Assembly (NCBI GenBank): GCA_947489315.1
Contig: CANLCX010000002.1
Location: forward strand, 124,001 to 188,000
Source of the DNA: an uncultured Sphingomonadaceae bacterium
Lineage (GTDB): Bacteria > Pseudomonadota > Alphaproteobacteria > Sphingomonadales > Sphingomonadaceae
Direction: 5' to 3'
Length of the DNA stretch: 64,000 nt
The notes below the pieces were generated by a model. That model was not told the origin of the DNA. It saw only the letters and a list, made by a program, of their open reading frames with translations, and searched no databases. The translations under genes and the position numbers were made by a program. Below are positions 37,226 through 45,618 of the stretch, piece by piece. Numbering within the stretch: the first letter of the stretch is position 1; each line of letters opens with the position of its first letter.

Positions 37226-37627
37226 ATGGCTGAAGGTGGATGTTATTGCGGATTAGTTCGCTATGAAATTTCGGGCGAACCAGTCAACCAATCCATCTGC
37301 CATTGTCGTGACTGCCAAAAAAGCAGTGGCGCAGCCTCCGTCGCCTGGATCATGCTGGATCAAGATGCGTTTTCGATAAGCAAGGGCGAACTTAAAACGA
37401 TTCAAGGTCAAGGCGGCGCGGAGCGTCTATTCTGCCCCGACTGCGGGACCGGAATAGCTTATAAGAATGGGGATATTCTATCAGGAATGGTCGACGTGCA
37501 AACTGCCACGCTGGATGAACCCAGTGACTATATTCCGGAAATGAACATCCAACTTGCTGAACAAATCGGATGGGAAAAAGTCGCACATGAAATGCCGGGC
37601 TTTGATCGCTTTCCACCACAAGAATAG
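37226..37627 (+). CDS. GFA-family zinc protein (second copy)
   Basis: A 133-residue Gfa/CENP-V-fold protein with GGCYCGLVRYE at the N-terminus, CHCRDCQKSSGAA near residue 31 and CPDCGTGI near 73, the zinc cysteines. The ATG at 37226 is preceded by GGAGG at ideal distance; GTG at 37211 is possible but unlikely. Function unknown; family members bind glutathione or other thiols. It follows hslU by 33 bases and may share its transcript. Confidence 0.88.
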   Translation: MAEGGCYCGLVRYEISGEPVNQSICHCRDCQKSSGAASVAWIMLDQDAFSISKGELKTIQGQGGAERLFCPDCGTGIAYKNGDILSGMVDVQTATLDEPSDYIPEMNIQLAEQIGWEKVAHEMPGFDRFPPQE

Positions 37628-37692
37628 TTTTATATGTAACCTTTCAGCTTTGCCTATCGAATACCCGAGACAAACTATCAGGAGTGTCTATT

Positions 37693-38322
37693 TTGAAACG
37701 GATCGCCTCACTATTTGCTTTAGTCCCTGCCCTTACATTTGCAGCCTGCTCTGAATCTGGCCCGCCGCCGGCAGACAACAGCGACATCACTGAAACTGCG
37801 GAACCGATAGCAACAGATGAAGTGGCCGAACTACCAACGATTGATGCGGGCTTAGCCATCGGTGCTACCGCCCCGGTTAATGTAAAATTTCAAACCGGCG
37901 ATGGTGAAAAAACGCTCGCAACCGTTTTGGAAGATGGCCCTGCAATTTTTGTCTTCACCCGGTCCGTTGAATGGTGCCCGTTTTGTCAAACCCAATTAAA
38001 AGGCATAAATGCCATCGTCAGCGACCTTAAAGAGCGCGGCTATAACTTATATGGCGTGAGCTATGACAGCGTCGAAAGCCAAGATCGCTTTTCCAAAAAT
38101 CAGATGCTTGAATATACGATGTTATCTGATGAAGGTTCCGCGGCAATTGACGCCTTTGATATACGCGATCCGCAATATACCGAAGGCAAAGCTGTAGGCG
38201 TTCCTTATGCTTCTGTTATCGTCGTCGACAAAGATGGCAAGATAACCGCAAAATCGATATCCGGTGACTTTAAGAAGCGTCCCACCAATGATCAGCTATT
38301 GGCGATAGTAGACGCTATCTAA
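37693..38322 (+). CDS. Lipoprotein with peroxiredoxin-like (AhpC/TSA) domain
   Basis: A 209-residue protein. A lipobox, LTFAAC, lies near residue 17, so it is likely a lipoprotein. After an acidic linker the redoxin domain (about residues 60-205) has FTRSVEWCPFCQTQL near residue 97, a CPFC active site. TTG at 37693 is the likely start, because AGGAG lies eight bases upstream; GTG at 37684 overlaps that ribosome site. It would reduce peroxides or disulfides outside the cytoplasm. The M16 protease is convergent and stops eight bases away. Confidence 0.82.
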   Translation: MKRIASLFALVPALTFAACSESGPPPADNSDITETAEPIATDEVAELPTIDAGLAIGATAPVNVKFQTGDGEKTLATVLEDGPAIFVFTRSVEWCPFCQTQLKGINAIVSDLKERGYNLYGVSYDSVESQDRFSKNQMLEYTMLSDEGSAAIDAFDIRDPQYTEGKAVGVPYASVIVVDKDGKITAKSISGDFKKRPTNDQLLAIVDAI

Positions 38323-38330
38323 CGTCTGAC

Positions 38331-41246
38331 TTATCGCGAATGCACAGAGGAAGTCGCGTCTTTGTTGACCGCGGCTTTTTCATTTCCTTCTGGCAAAACT
38401 AGCAGCTTCCATTCCGTCGAATCCTTCAAATATTTCTGCGCAAGTTGCTGAACCTCTTCCGGCGATATCACAGTATAGTCGCTTAGCAATGTTCTCAGGA
38501 CGGTGAACTTCTTGGGGTTAAAGCTCGCCCCTTCCAATTGACTCATCCAGAAGCTGTTTCCGCTGCTAGCGCGCGAAATAAGCTGCCGGAGTGGTTCGAC
38601 GATACGTTTCAACTCATCTGGACTTACCGGGTTTTCCCGTAAATCCTTCGCAATCAACTCTGCTACACCATAAAACCGGTCAACATTGCCCGGTGTCAGC
38701 TGACTGGATGCACTGATATAACCACCAGTTTGAAACGCTACTGGCCAGTTGTTGATCACTTGAGGGCTATAGCTTGCACCTTCCTGCGACCGCAATATCT
38801 CAAACATCCGATCATTGAAAATCGAGACCAGAACCTCAAGCCTTCTGCTTTCTCTGATATTTTCAAGCCCGCCACCGGTCGGCCAAGCAATCAATGCAGC
38901 AGCTCGCTCAGCATCTCCCTTGTGCACCAGTATTTCAGGTGCGGCGCTAGATTTCGGGAACATAGGCGACGTGACACCATCGGGCATTTTATCAAGTTTT
39001 CGCTTTTTCAGCGCGCCGAAGGTTTCCAGTATCGCTTCAACTGCCTCATCACGGTCAAAATCACCGAAAAGCATCAACTCAACTGGCCCGCTCGCCAATA
39101 TCGGTTTCCAGAATTTCTTAAAATCCTTAGGCGTCAAGGCATTGAAATCGTCCTTATTTGGCGTTTTCCAACGAGGGTCCTTACCCCGCACCAGCCACTC
39201 CAGATCCCGCTGCAATACGGCTTGGGGAGAGGCGGCAAAGCTATCATAGCCGATCAATGATGCTGCACGTCCGCGAATGACGGGGGCTTCGTCCCAGCGA
39301 GGACGTTGCAACTTAGCCGCTATCAAATGAAGTTGGTCTTTCAGGTCGGCCGCTCTGGTATCTGCCTTGATTTCATAGGCATCATCATCAATTTCGAAGC
39401 TGAGACCAATGCGCCGTCCAGTCGTGATCTTGTCCAACTCTTCTTGCCCGAGTTTACCAATACCGCTCGCCATTAAAGCCATACCGCCGGTCCAGGCTAA
39501 ATTCTCTTCGCTGGCATCAAGACCACTATATCCTCTACCAAAGCGCGCATTGACCATGATCTTGTTGCGTTCCGCCTTATTGGGGAACAGCAATACACGC
39601 ACCCCATTGGAAAGAATGAGCTTCTCGATATCAAAACGGGAAATTTTTTCGGTTGATTTCACTTTGCCAGCACGACCGATCCGCGGCAGCGCGTCGAAAC
39701 CAAGATTAGCCTGTTTCACGCGCGCATTGCCATCCGCAGTGACTTCTTCACTCAACGCAGCAGCAAGCTTGGCTTTACCGTCATCCACGACGGTTGGTGA
39801 GGTCAATAGTGCCCTTGTCGCCGTCCCATCAAACAGTTTTTGTGTAGATTCCAGTAACCGTTGAGGTGTGTAAAGGTCGCGCATTGCCCGAAAAACATCC
39901 AGCGCAGTTTGTGGTGTGGCGACGGTTTCACGAATATCCACTGCATTGACGATATCGTCTGCCTGCTTCCGTGCCGCTTCCGTTGCATAGCCTTCGGTCC
40001 CTATTGCTAAAGCAGCGTCAAATTCGGCTATCTCTCTAGCAATATCCTCTTCGGATGGTGCCTGCGTCGTGGCGTCCGCAATCACGCCGCGCACATCTTT
40101 CAAAGCAGCGGCCCAGTCTTCGCCCAGCGGAACTATGTTTATGAAAGTTCCATCAACCGATCGGCTGACATCCTCTTGATTTACACTAGCCTGTAAATAA
40201 CTTCCTCCACCCCGTGCCCGCGATTCTAACCTCCGGTTGATCATTTGAAGAGCTAAAAGGTCGATCAACAATTGTTGATTATAAGCGATGGTATCATCAA
40301 CCTGTTCCCAAGGCCGAGCGACAAGCATCGAAATATAGCGAGGCAAAGTGGGTTCGATAACCAACCGGCTGCTATCGCCGCTGTCGTCAGGGTCACCAAA
40401 ATCCGGTGCGACGCCAGCTTCTCCCGCGCCTTTCCACTTAGAGAAATGCTTTTTGATCAGCGCTTCAAATTCAGCTGGCTCTCCGTCACCAGCAACGACA
40501 ATCACTGTATTTTCGGGGCGATACCATCGTTGATGGAATAACTGAAGCATCTGCGGAGTTGCCGCTGCCAGCGCTTCGGGTGTGCCAATCGGCGCCCTGC
40601 TCGCAAGCCGCTGACCAGCAAAAAACAGTTCCCGCGTGGCGTCCTGGACTTTGGTCTGAGGCCCCTGTCGTTCCTGCAATTCCGCCATAACAACCGGGCG
40701 CTCGGAGTTAACCGATATGGTATTGAGACCTGGCGCGCTGACCATACCGGAAATAATCTTGATGCTCTCATCCAGACTGGTGGGATTGGCATTGGGCAGA
40801 TCAAGCTTGTAAACGGTCTGGGTAGGCGTCGTTTCGGCATTGCTATCGCTGCCAAAAGTCGCACCCAAACGTTGCCAAACCCGCTTCGCTTCTCCATCCG
40901 GCACATAGGTCGATCCGCGGAATGACAAATGCTCCATAAAATGCGCAAAGCCCTGCTCATGATCTTGCTCCATCAAGGAACCGACATCAATCCGGACTCG
41001 AATGGAAACCTGCCCTGGCGGGACACCATTATTTTTCACGGCATAGCGTAGCCCATTGTCGAGCACCCCAAAGGTCCAGCTCTTATCAATGGGAACATCA
41101 CTGCCTTTGTACAGCCAAGGCTTTTCGGCAATAACCTCTGCCTTCGTTTCCTGGGCCTGTACCGCGACTTGAGATGGAATCGTCAGTGCAGCAAAAAGGG
41201 TGAATGTTGTAAAAAGGCGACCAAATGCGCGGGTGTGTTTGTTCAT
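38331..41246 (-). CDS. M16-family zinc peptidase (pitrilysin-like)
   Basis: A 971-residue secreted metallopeptidase. A signal peptide covers about residues 1-31. The inverted zinc motif HXXEH appears as HFMEHLSFRG near residue 82, with the distal Glu about 75 residues on (NAETTPTQ and later). Several M16-type domains follow in the usual two-halves arrangement (the second begins near residue 540). The ATG at 41246 gives the signal peptide directly; the frame to 41306 is longer. Substrate unknown. It is convergent with the peroxiredoxin gene. Confidence 0.88.
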   Translation of the reverse strand: MNKHTRAFGRLFTTFTLFAALTIPSQVAVQAQETKAEVIAEKPWLYKGSDVPIDKSWTFGVLDNGLRYAVKNNGVPPGQVSIRVRIDVGSLMEQDHEQGFAHFMEHLSFRGSTYVPDGEAKRVWQRLGATFGSDSNAETTPTQTVYKLDLPNANPTSLDESIKIISGMVSAPGLNTISVNSERPVVMAELQERQGPQTKVQDATRELFFAGQRLASRAPIGTPEALAAATPQMLQLFHQRWYRPENTVIVVAGDGEPAEFEALIKKHFSKWKGAGEAGVAPDFGDPDDSGDSSRLVIEPTLPRYISMLVARPWEQVDDTIAYNQQLLIDLLALQMINRRLESRARGGGSYLQASVNQEDVSRSVDGTFINIVPLGEDWAAALKDVRGVIADATTQAPSEEDIAREIAEFDAALAIGTEGYATEAARKQADDIVNAVDIRETVATPQTALDVFRAMRDLYTPQRLLESTQKLFDGTATRALLTSPTVVDDGKAKLAAALSEEVTADGNARVKQANLGFDALPRIGRAGKVKSTEKISRFDIEKLILSNGVRVLLFPNKAERNKIMVNARFGRGYSGLDASEENLAWTGGMALMASGIGKLGQEELDKITTGRRIGLSFEIDDDAYEIKADTRAADLKDQLHLIAAKLQRPRWDEAPVIRGRAASLIGYDSFAASPQAVLQRDLEWLVRGKDPRWKTPNKDDFNALTPKDFKKFWKPILASGPVELMLFGDFDRDEAVEAILETFGALKKRKLDKMPDGVTSPMFPKSSAAPEILVHKGDAERAAALIAWPTGGGLENIRESRRLEVLVSIFNDRMFEILRSQEGASYSPQVINNWPVAFQTGGYISASSQLTPGNVDRFYGVAELIAKDLRENPVSPDELKRIVEPLRQLISRASSGNSFWMSQLEGASFNPKKFTVLRTLLSDYTVISPEEVQQLAQKYLKDSTEWKLLVLPEGNEKAAVNKDATSSVHSR

Positions 41247-41396
41247 ATGACCAGTTATAAGCAGGGCATATCTTACTGGCCAGTGAATAAAGCCAGTTAG
41301 ACCCATGCAAAAAACTTATCGCTAAGACTGCATGTTTTGATGGCTGCGAGGCAATTTAACCTTGATAGCCCGGGCAAATGCTCCCACATATCGAAC

Positions 41397-41969
41397 ATGC
41401 TGATAGAAACTGAAAAAACTCCCAACCCCTCCACGCTCAAATTCTTGATGGGCCAAACCGTTATGACTGACGGGACAAGAGATTTTGCGTCACCGGAAGA
41501 CGCCGAAATTTCCCCCCTTGCAGAGGCGTTATTTACGCTGGGCGACGTGACCGGCGTCTTTTTCGGTTCAGACTTTGTTTCTGTTACTGCTGGTCCTGGA
41601 TCGGAATGGACCGATGTTAAACCCCAGGTGCTGAGTATATTGCTTGATCATTTTTCCGCCGACCTGCCTTTGTTTAAGCCCGGATCAGCGGGAGAAATCC
41701 ATATTCCGCCGGAAGAAGAAGTGAATGATGATCCAGAAGATGCCGATATTGTTGCACAGATCAAGGAATTGATCGAAACGCGCGTTCGCCCCGCTGTTGC
41801 GAATGATGGCGGCGATATTGTTTATCGCGGTTTCAACCAAGGCGTGGTGTTTCTGAAAATGCAGGGTGCCTGTGCTGGATGTCCATCATCATCTGCAACG
41901 TTGAAACAAGGCATTGAATCGTTGCTTAAACATTATGTGCCGGAAGTGGTTGAAGTCAGAGCCGCATAA
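41397..41969 (+). CDS. NifU-family Fe-S scaffold protein (NfuA-like)
   Basis: A 190-residue protein with two domains. The N-terminal Nfu_N (about residues 1-88, starting IETEKTPNPSTLKFL) and the C-terminal NifU domain, whose CXXC (GACAGCPSS near residue 160) holds a transient [4Fe-4S] cluster. It supplies clusters to target enzymes. The ATG at 41397 lacks an evident ribosome site; the open frame begins at 41337. A nitroreductase gene follows. Confidence 0.9.
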   Translation: MLIETEKTPNPSTLKFLMGQTVMTDGTRDFASPEDAEISPLAEALFTLGDVTGVFFGSDFVSVTAGPGSEWTDVKPQVLSILLDHFSADLPLFKPGSAGEIHIPPEEEVNDDPEDADIVAQIKELIETRVRPAVANDGGDIVYRGFNQGVVFLKMQGACAGCPSSSATLKQGIESLLKHYVPEVVEVRAA

Positions 41970-42005
41970 CCAAGTTATAAGCCGAAACAAATGAACGGGG
42001 ACTTT

Positions 42006-42599
42006 ATGAATCAGCCACTTGATGATGCTGCACTGGATCAGCTTTTCCGAACAGCGCGCACTTATAACGGCTATCATGACAAGCCCGTCACCACAGATCA
42101 GCTTCACGCCATTTGGGATCTCATGAAAATGGGACCTACCAGTGCGAATATGCTGCCTGCACGGATGGTCTGGTGCCATAGTGAGGATGCAAAACAACGC
42201 CTTGCTGACTGTTCAAGCCCAGGTAACAAAGACAAAATTCTAAAGGCGCCAGCCTCTGTCGTCATAGGAATGGATCAGGATTTTCACGAACATCTGCCGG
42301 AGCTATTTCCCCATGATGATGCAAAAAGCTGGTTTGCCGGCGATGCTGACGGCCGAAAAGTTCATGCAATGCGGAATAGCTCGCTACAAGGCGCTTATTT
42401 TATTCTGGCGGCTCGCGCTCTGGGACTCGACACCGGCCCGATGTCAGGCTTTGACAATGCAGCTGTCGACCAAGCCTTTTTCGGCGATCAGCCTAGTGTG
42501 AAGTCAAATTTCATCTCCACTCTTGGTTATGGCGATTCTTCGACAATTTTTGACCGCAGCCCGCGACCTGGTTTCGATAAATTCAACGCGATCCTCTGA
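42006..42599 (+). CDS. Nitroreductase-family malonic semialdehyde reductase-like protein
   Basis: A 197-residue flavoprotein of the RutE/YdfG-like nitroreductase group. The pattern RTYNGYHDKPVT near residue 20, MGPTSANMLPARMVW near 45 and LGYGDSSTIFDRSPR near 180 is that of RutE-type malonic semialdehyde reductases. No other rut genes are present, so the physiological substrate is uncertain. The ATG at 42006 follows GGGGAC. It lies between the Nfu gene and tsaB on the same strand. Confidence 0.83.
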   Translation: MNQPLDDAALDQLFRTARTYNGYHDKPVTTDQLHAIWDLMKMGPTSANMLPARMVWCHSEDAKQRLADCSSPGNKDKILKAPASVVIGMDQDFHEHLPELFPHDDAKSWFAGDADGRKVHAMRNSSLQGAYFILAARALGLDTGPMSGFDNAAVDQAFFGDQPSVKSNFISTLGYGDSSTIFDRSPRPGFDKFNAIL

Positions 42600-42616
42600 C
42601 GGTCAGCGCCAGATCA

Positions 42617-43243
42617 ATGGGCAAACGCGTTCTCACGATAGACACTGCGACAACGGCTTGCTCCGTTGCTCTGCTCGAAGACGATCAACCTATCGCAAGT
42701 GCCTATGAGGAAATTGGCCGCGGTCATGCCGAGAAATTGGTGCCCATGATCGCCCAATTGCCGGAAAAAGGGCGCGCGGATCAAATTATAGTCAATTGCG
42801 GTCCGGGAAGCTTTACCGGCGTTCGCATCGGCCTGTCTGCCGCAAAAGCTCTCGCTATGGCTTGGCATGCCGAAATTTCCGGATATCAATGTCTTCATCT
42901 CGTGGCTGCGCAGGCTTTAGCTGATATGAAAGACGTTTCCCCAGTTTTTGTTGTTATGGTCGGTGGCCATGGCGAATATTTTGTACAGAATTTTGCTGCC
43001 GACGGCAGCGCGGTTGATGATCTGCTTTCGCTTTCACCTGAGTCCGCCTTACATCATGCGAAGGTCGATTTTTTTGCGGGCTCCGCAGCGCAATCCCTAG
43101 CCAGCTTAACCAATGGTGTCACATTTTCTAATGTCTTACCAGACGCTGCCAAATCTGCGCTGTTAACCAGCAATGACAAATTTTTGGACGCCTCGCCTGT
43201 TTATGGCCGTGTTCCAGATGCCCAACCGGCTCATCGGGCCTAG
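42617..43243 (+). CDS. tsaB: tRNA threonylcarbamoyladenosine biosynthesis protein TsaB
   Basis: A 208-residue ASKHA-fold protein, partner of TsaD in t6A modification of ANN-decoding tRNAs. TIDTATTACSVALLE at the N-terminus and CGPGSFTGVRIGL near residue 58 are the family hallmarks. It lacks the metal-binding histidines of TsaD, as expected. rimI follows after three bases, an order common in proteobacteria. Confidence 0.93.
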   Translation: MGKRVLTIDTATTACSVALLEDDQPIASAYEEIGRGHAEKLVPMIAQLPEKGRADQIIVNCGPGSFTGVRIGLSAAKALAMAWHAEISGYQCLHLVAAQALADMKDVSPVFVVMVGGHGEYFVQNFAADGSAVDDLLSLSPESALHHAKVDFFAGSAAQSLASLTNGVTFSNVLPDAAKSALLTSNDKFLDASPVYGRVPDAQPAHRA

Positions 43244-43246
43244 ACT

Positions 43247-43759
43247 ATGTCCCAGCTCAAACCCGATCTCGAAAATGACGCAATCCCAGTGGATCTGGGC
43301 GAGACAATAGAGCTGGAATATGCTGGGTATGACAAGCTGCGGGTTGTAATGCAGATTATGGGCAAGTCGTTTTCTAGCGTTTACGGAGAATCTTGGAACG
43401 AACATCAATGCCGATCCATGCTGTCTTTACCGGGCACATTATTGATGATTGCGGCTAGTGATGAGCAGCCCTGCGGCTTTGCAATCAGCAGAGTGATCGC
43501 GGGCGAACAAGAACTATTGATGATTGCAGTCGATCCGGATTATCAAAATAAAGGAATTGGCCTCGCAATCCTGAAAAGACTTATCTCAGATGCCGAAGAT
43601 AACGGGACTATAGCTGTGTTCTTGGAGGTGCGTTCTAACAACCCTGCCCAAAGCCTCTATCAAAAACTTGGGTTCGAGAAGATTGGACTTCGGCCTGCCT
43701 ATTATACAGGTCACAACAAAGAAAAGTTTGATGCCATTACCTACAAGAAATCTTTGTGA
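43247..43759 (+). CDS. rimI: Ribosomal-protein-alanine N-acetyltransferase RimI
   Basis: A 170-residue GNAT enzyme. The acetyl-CoA loop is VDPDYQNKGIGLAIL near residue 90, preceded by LLMIAV, and NPAQSLYQKLGFEKIG near 130 is the typical RimI end. It acetylates the N-terminus of ribosomal protein S18. An N-terminal extension of about 25 residues beyond the fold is seen. It is three bases after tsaB. Confidence 0.88.
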   Translation: MSQLKPDLENDAIPVDLGETIELEYAGYDKLRVVMQIMGKSFSSVYGESWNEHQCRSMLSLPGTLLMIAASDEQPCGFAISRVIAGEQELLMIAVDPDYQNKGIGLAILKRLISDAEDNGTIAVFLEVRSNNPAQSLYQKLGFEKIGLRPAYYTGHNKEKFDAITYKKSL

Positions 43760-43885
43760 TGGTGAAAGCAACGCAAATTCAACACACTATATAGTATGAT
43801 CGTTGATAATCCGACTTGTCCGTGCAAATAATCGTGCAGCAAAAAATTGCTCAAAACCATAAAATGGTCGCACGAAGAGGTATAT

Positions 43886-44299
43886 ATGACAGAGGAAGAT
43901 ATTGCTCTGAATGAGACGTTGATTACGCTCACTTCAGATATTGTTGCCGCGCATGTTAGTAATAACAGCGTTGCTGTTTCAGACTTGCCGCTCATCATCA
44001 ATAATGTACATGGCGCGCTATTCGGCCTGTCAGGAAAAGCTGCTGAGCAAGCTCGCCCGGATCCCGCCGTACCAATCAAATCATCGATCAAGCCTGATTA
44101 TGTCGTCTGCCTGGAAGATGGTAAGAAATTGAAAATGCTGAAACGGCACTTAATGACCCATTATGGCATGACGCCAGACGAATATCGCGTAAAATGGGGA
44201 TTGCCGAGCAACTATCCGATGGTGGCCCCCAATTATGCCGAGAAACGCCGAGAATTGGCCAAGGCCATTGGTTTAGGGAAGAAAAAGAAGAAGAAATAA
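43886..44299 (+). CDS. mucR: MucR/Ros-family transcriptional regulator
   Basis: A 137-residue regulator of the alphaproteobacterial MucR family. LTSDIVAAHVSN near residue 12 is the oligomerisation region, and DYVVCLEDGKKLKMLKRHLMTHYGMTPDEYR covers the zinc-finger-like DNA-binding domain with Cys, His and His ligands (described in pieces: VCLEDGKK, RHLMTHYG). The ATG at 43886 has an AAGAGG site. The tail KKKKKK is strongly basic. MucR binds AT-rich promoters to silence exopolysaccharide and motility genes. Confidence 0.9.
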   Translation: MTEEDIALNETLITLTSDIVAAHVSNNSVAVSDLPLIINNVHGALFGLSGKAAEQARPDPAVPIKSSIKPDYVVCLEDGKKLKMLKRHLMTHYGMTPDEYRVKWGLPSNYPMVAPNYAEKRRELAKAIGLGKKKKKK

Positions 44300-44327
44300 A
44301 CCACGCGTTTCGTTAGATTTAATCAAT

Positions 44328-44362
44328 GGGAAAATTGCGCATAATATCGCAGTTTTCCCTTT
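44328..44362 (+). terminator. Intrinsic terminator of mucR
   Basis: GGGAAAATTGCG pairs with CGCAGTTTTCCC (12 pairs, one wobble) round an eight-base loop, followed by TTTGCTTTATT, a weak T-run. Confidence 0.75.
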
Positions 44363-44376
44363 GCTTTATTGTCGGC

Positions 44377-44395
44377 GGATAATAGGGTATTATCC
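44377..44395. promoter_or_regulatory. Perfect palindrome upstream of fur
   Basis: GGATAATAGGGTATTATCC is an eight-base perfect inverted repeat with a GGG centre, 20 bases before the fur ATG. The half GATAAT/ATTATC is the Fur-box half-site, but the centre is five bases, not the standard one. A role in fur autoregulation or another repressor is inferred. Confidence 0.45.
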
Positions 44396-44414
44396 AACAA
44401 TCGGGATGGAGCAA

Positions 44415-44837
44415 ATGCCGGATAAAATTGACCTTGAAAAATTATGCGCAGAAAAAGGCCTGCGAATAACGGACCAGCGCCGTGTTATTGCGCGCGTTAT
44501 ATCTGACGCGGAGGATCATCCTGATGTGGAAACCCTTCATGACCGGGCCTCTGCGGTTGATTCACGCATTTCCATTGCCACTGTTTACCGGACCGTGCGG
44601 TTATTTGAAGAAGCAGGAATCCTTGATCGTCATGACTTTGGCGATGGCCGCGCACGGTATGAAGCGGTTCCAGAAGCGCATCATGATCATCTGATCGATG
44701 TCGAAACCGGCAAAGTGATTGAATTTGTCGATCCCGAGCTTGAAGCCCTGCAGAAACAAATTGCTGAAAAACTGGGCTACAGATTGGTCGATCATCGCAT
44801 GGAACTCTATGGCGTATCCTCTGACCGAAAGAGCTGA
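44415..44837 (+). CDS. fur: Ferric uptake regulator Fur
   Basis: A 140-residue Fur-family repressor. The winged helix spans roughly residues 10-80 (RITDQRRVIARV, then SIATVYRTVRLFEE) and the metal site HHDHLIDVETGKVIEF is near 86. The Cys-X2-Cys structural zinc motif is absent, as in alphaproteobacterial Fur/Mur, and the only cysteine is near the N-terminus. It may respond to manganese as well as iron. ATGs at 44406 and 44415 compete; GGAG lies close before the second. plsC starts inside its end. Confidence 0.9.
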   Translation: MPDKIDLEKLCAEKGLRITDQRRVIARVISDAEDHPDVETLHDRASAVDSRISIATVYRTVRLFEEAGILDRHDFGDGRARYEAVPEAHHDHLIDVETGKVIEFVDPELEALQKQIAEKLGYRLVDHRMELYGVSSDRKS

Positions 44838-45609
44838 CGCCGGTCAGCTTTCAATATCAGTAGTGGGTGCACTGCTTATCGGATTGCGTGTGTTGGGCAT
44901 TTTGCTCAGCTTATTCATTTGCCTCCCCATGCATTACCTCTGGCGACTATTCCGCTTGCCTTCTCCATGGCCGCGCTTCTTCCTTTGGTTGGTCGCAACC
45001 AATTGCGGCGCTGTGATCAAGACCAAAGGCAACCGGCTGAAACAGGATGTGTTCTACGTTTCCAATCACATAAGTTGGTTTGACATTCCGGTAATCGCTG
45101 GAGTTACCGGCTGCACGTTTGTGGCGCAGGATGGCATTGCTAGCTGGCCCATTATCGGATGGCTTTGCCGGATCAACAAAACGATTTTCGTCTCTCGGAC
45201 CGACCGGATGCAGGTTGGTGATCAGATTGGTATTATTCGTCAAGCTATCGAGGAAAAATATCCGATTACGGTATTTCCCGAGGGCACGACTACAGATGGG
45301 CACAGTTTACTGCCCTTTAAACCGTCTTTGTTTCAGGCCATGGCACCGCCACCGAAGCCAACCATGATCCAACCTGTGCTGTTGGATTATGGGAAAATCA
45401 GCAAAGATATTGCTTGGGTTGGTGATGAATCGGCTGTCGACAATGCTAAGCAGCTATTTGCAAGGCTGGGTATTATCCCGACGACCCTGCACTTTCTTGA
45501 ACCCTTTGATCCTGCGCGATTTGGCGATCGCAAGACGATTTGTGCAGAGGCAGAACGACGGATTGCCAAAGCGCTTTCCGCTTCCCTGTCTGGAGAGCCC
45601 ATTGTATAG
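44809..45609 (+). CDS. plsC: 1-acyl-sn-glycerol-3-phosphate acyltransferase
   Basis: A 266-residue membrane acyltransferase. One N-terminal transmembrane helix (about 17-45) is followed by NHISWFD near residue 86, the HX4D catalytic motif, and the FPEGTT motif near 160 that binds phosphate. It acylates lysophosphatidic acid in phospholipid synthesis. The chosen ATG at 44809 lies 28 bases inside fur, with GGAA upstream; the open frame starts at 44719. The overlap suggests coupled expression with fur. Confidence 0.88.
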   Translation: MAYPLTERADAGQLSISVVGALLIGLRVLGILLSLFICLPMHYLWRLFRLPSPWPRFFLWLVATNCGAVIKTKGNRLKQDVFYVSNHISWFDIPVIAGVTGCTFVAQDGIASWPIIGWLCRINKTIFVSRTDRMQVGDQIGIIRQAIEEKYPITVFPEGTTTDGHSLLPFKPSLFQAMAPPPKPTMIQPVLLDYGKISKDIAWVGDESAVDNAKQLFARLGIIPTTLHFLEPFDPARFGDRKTICAEAERRIAKALSASLSGEPIV

Positions 45610-45618
45610 GCAGCGGTT

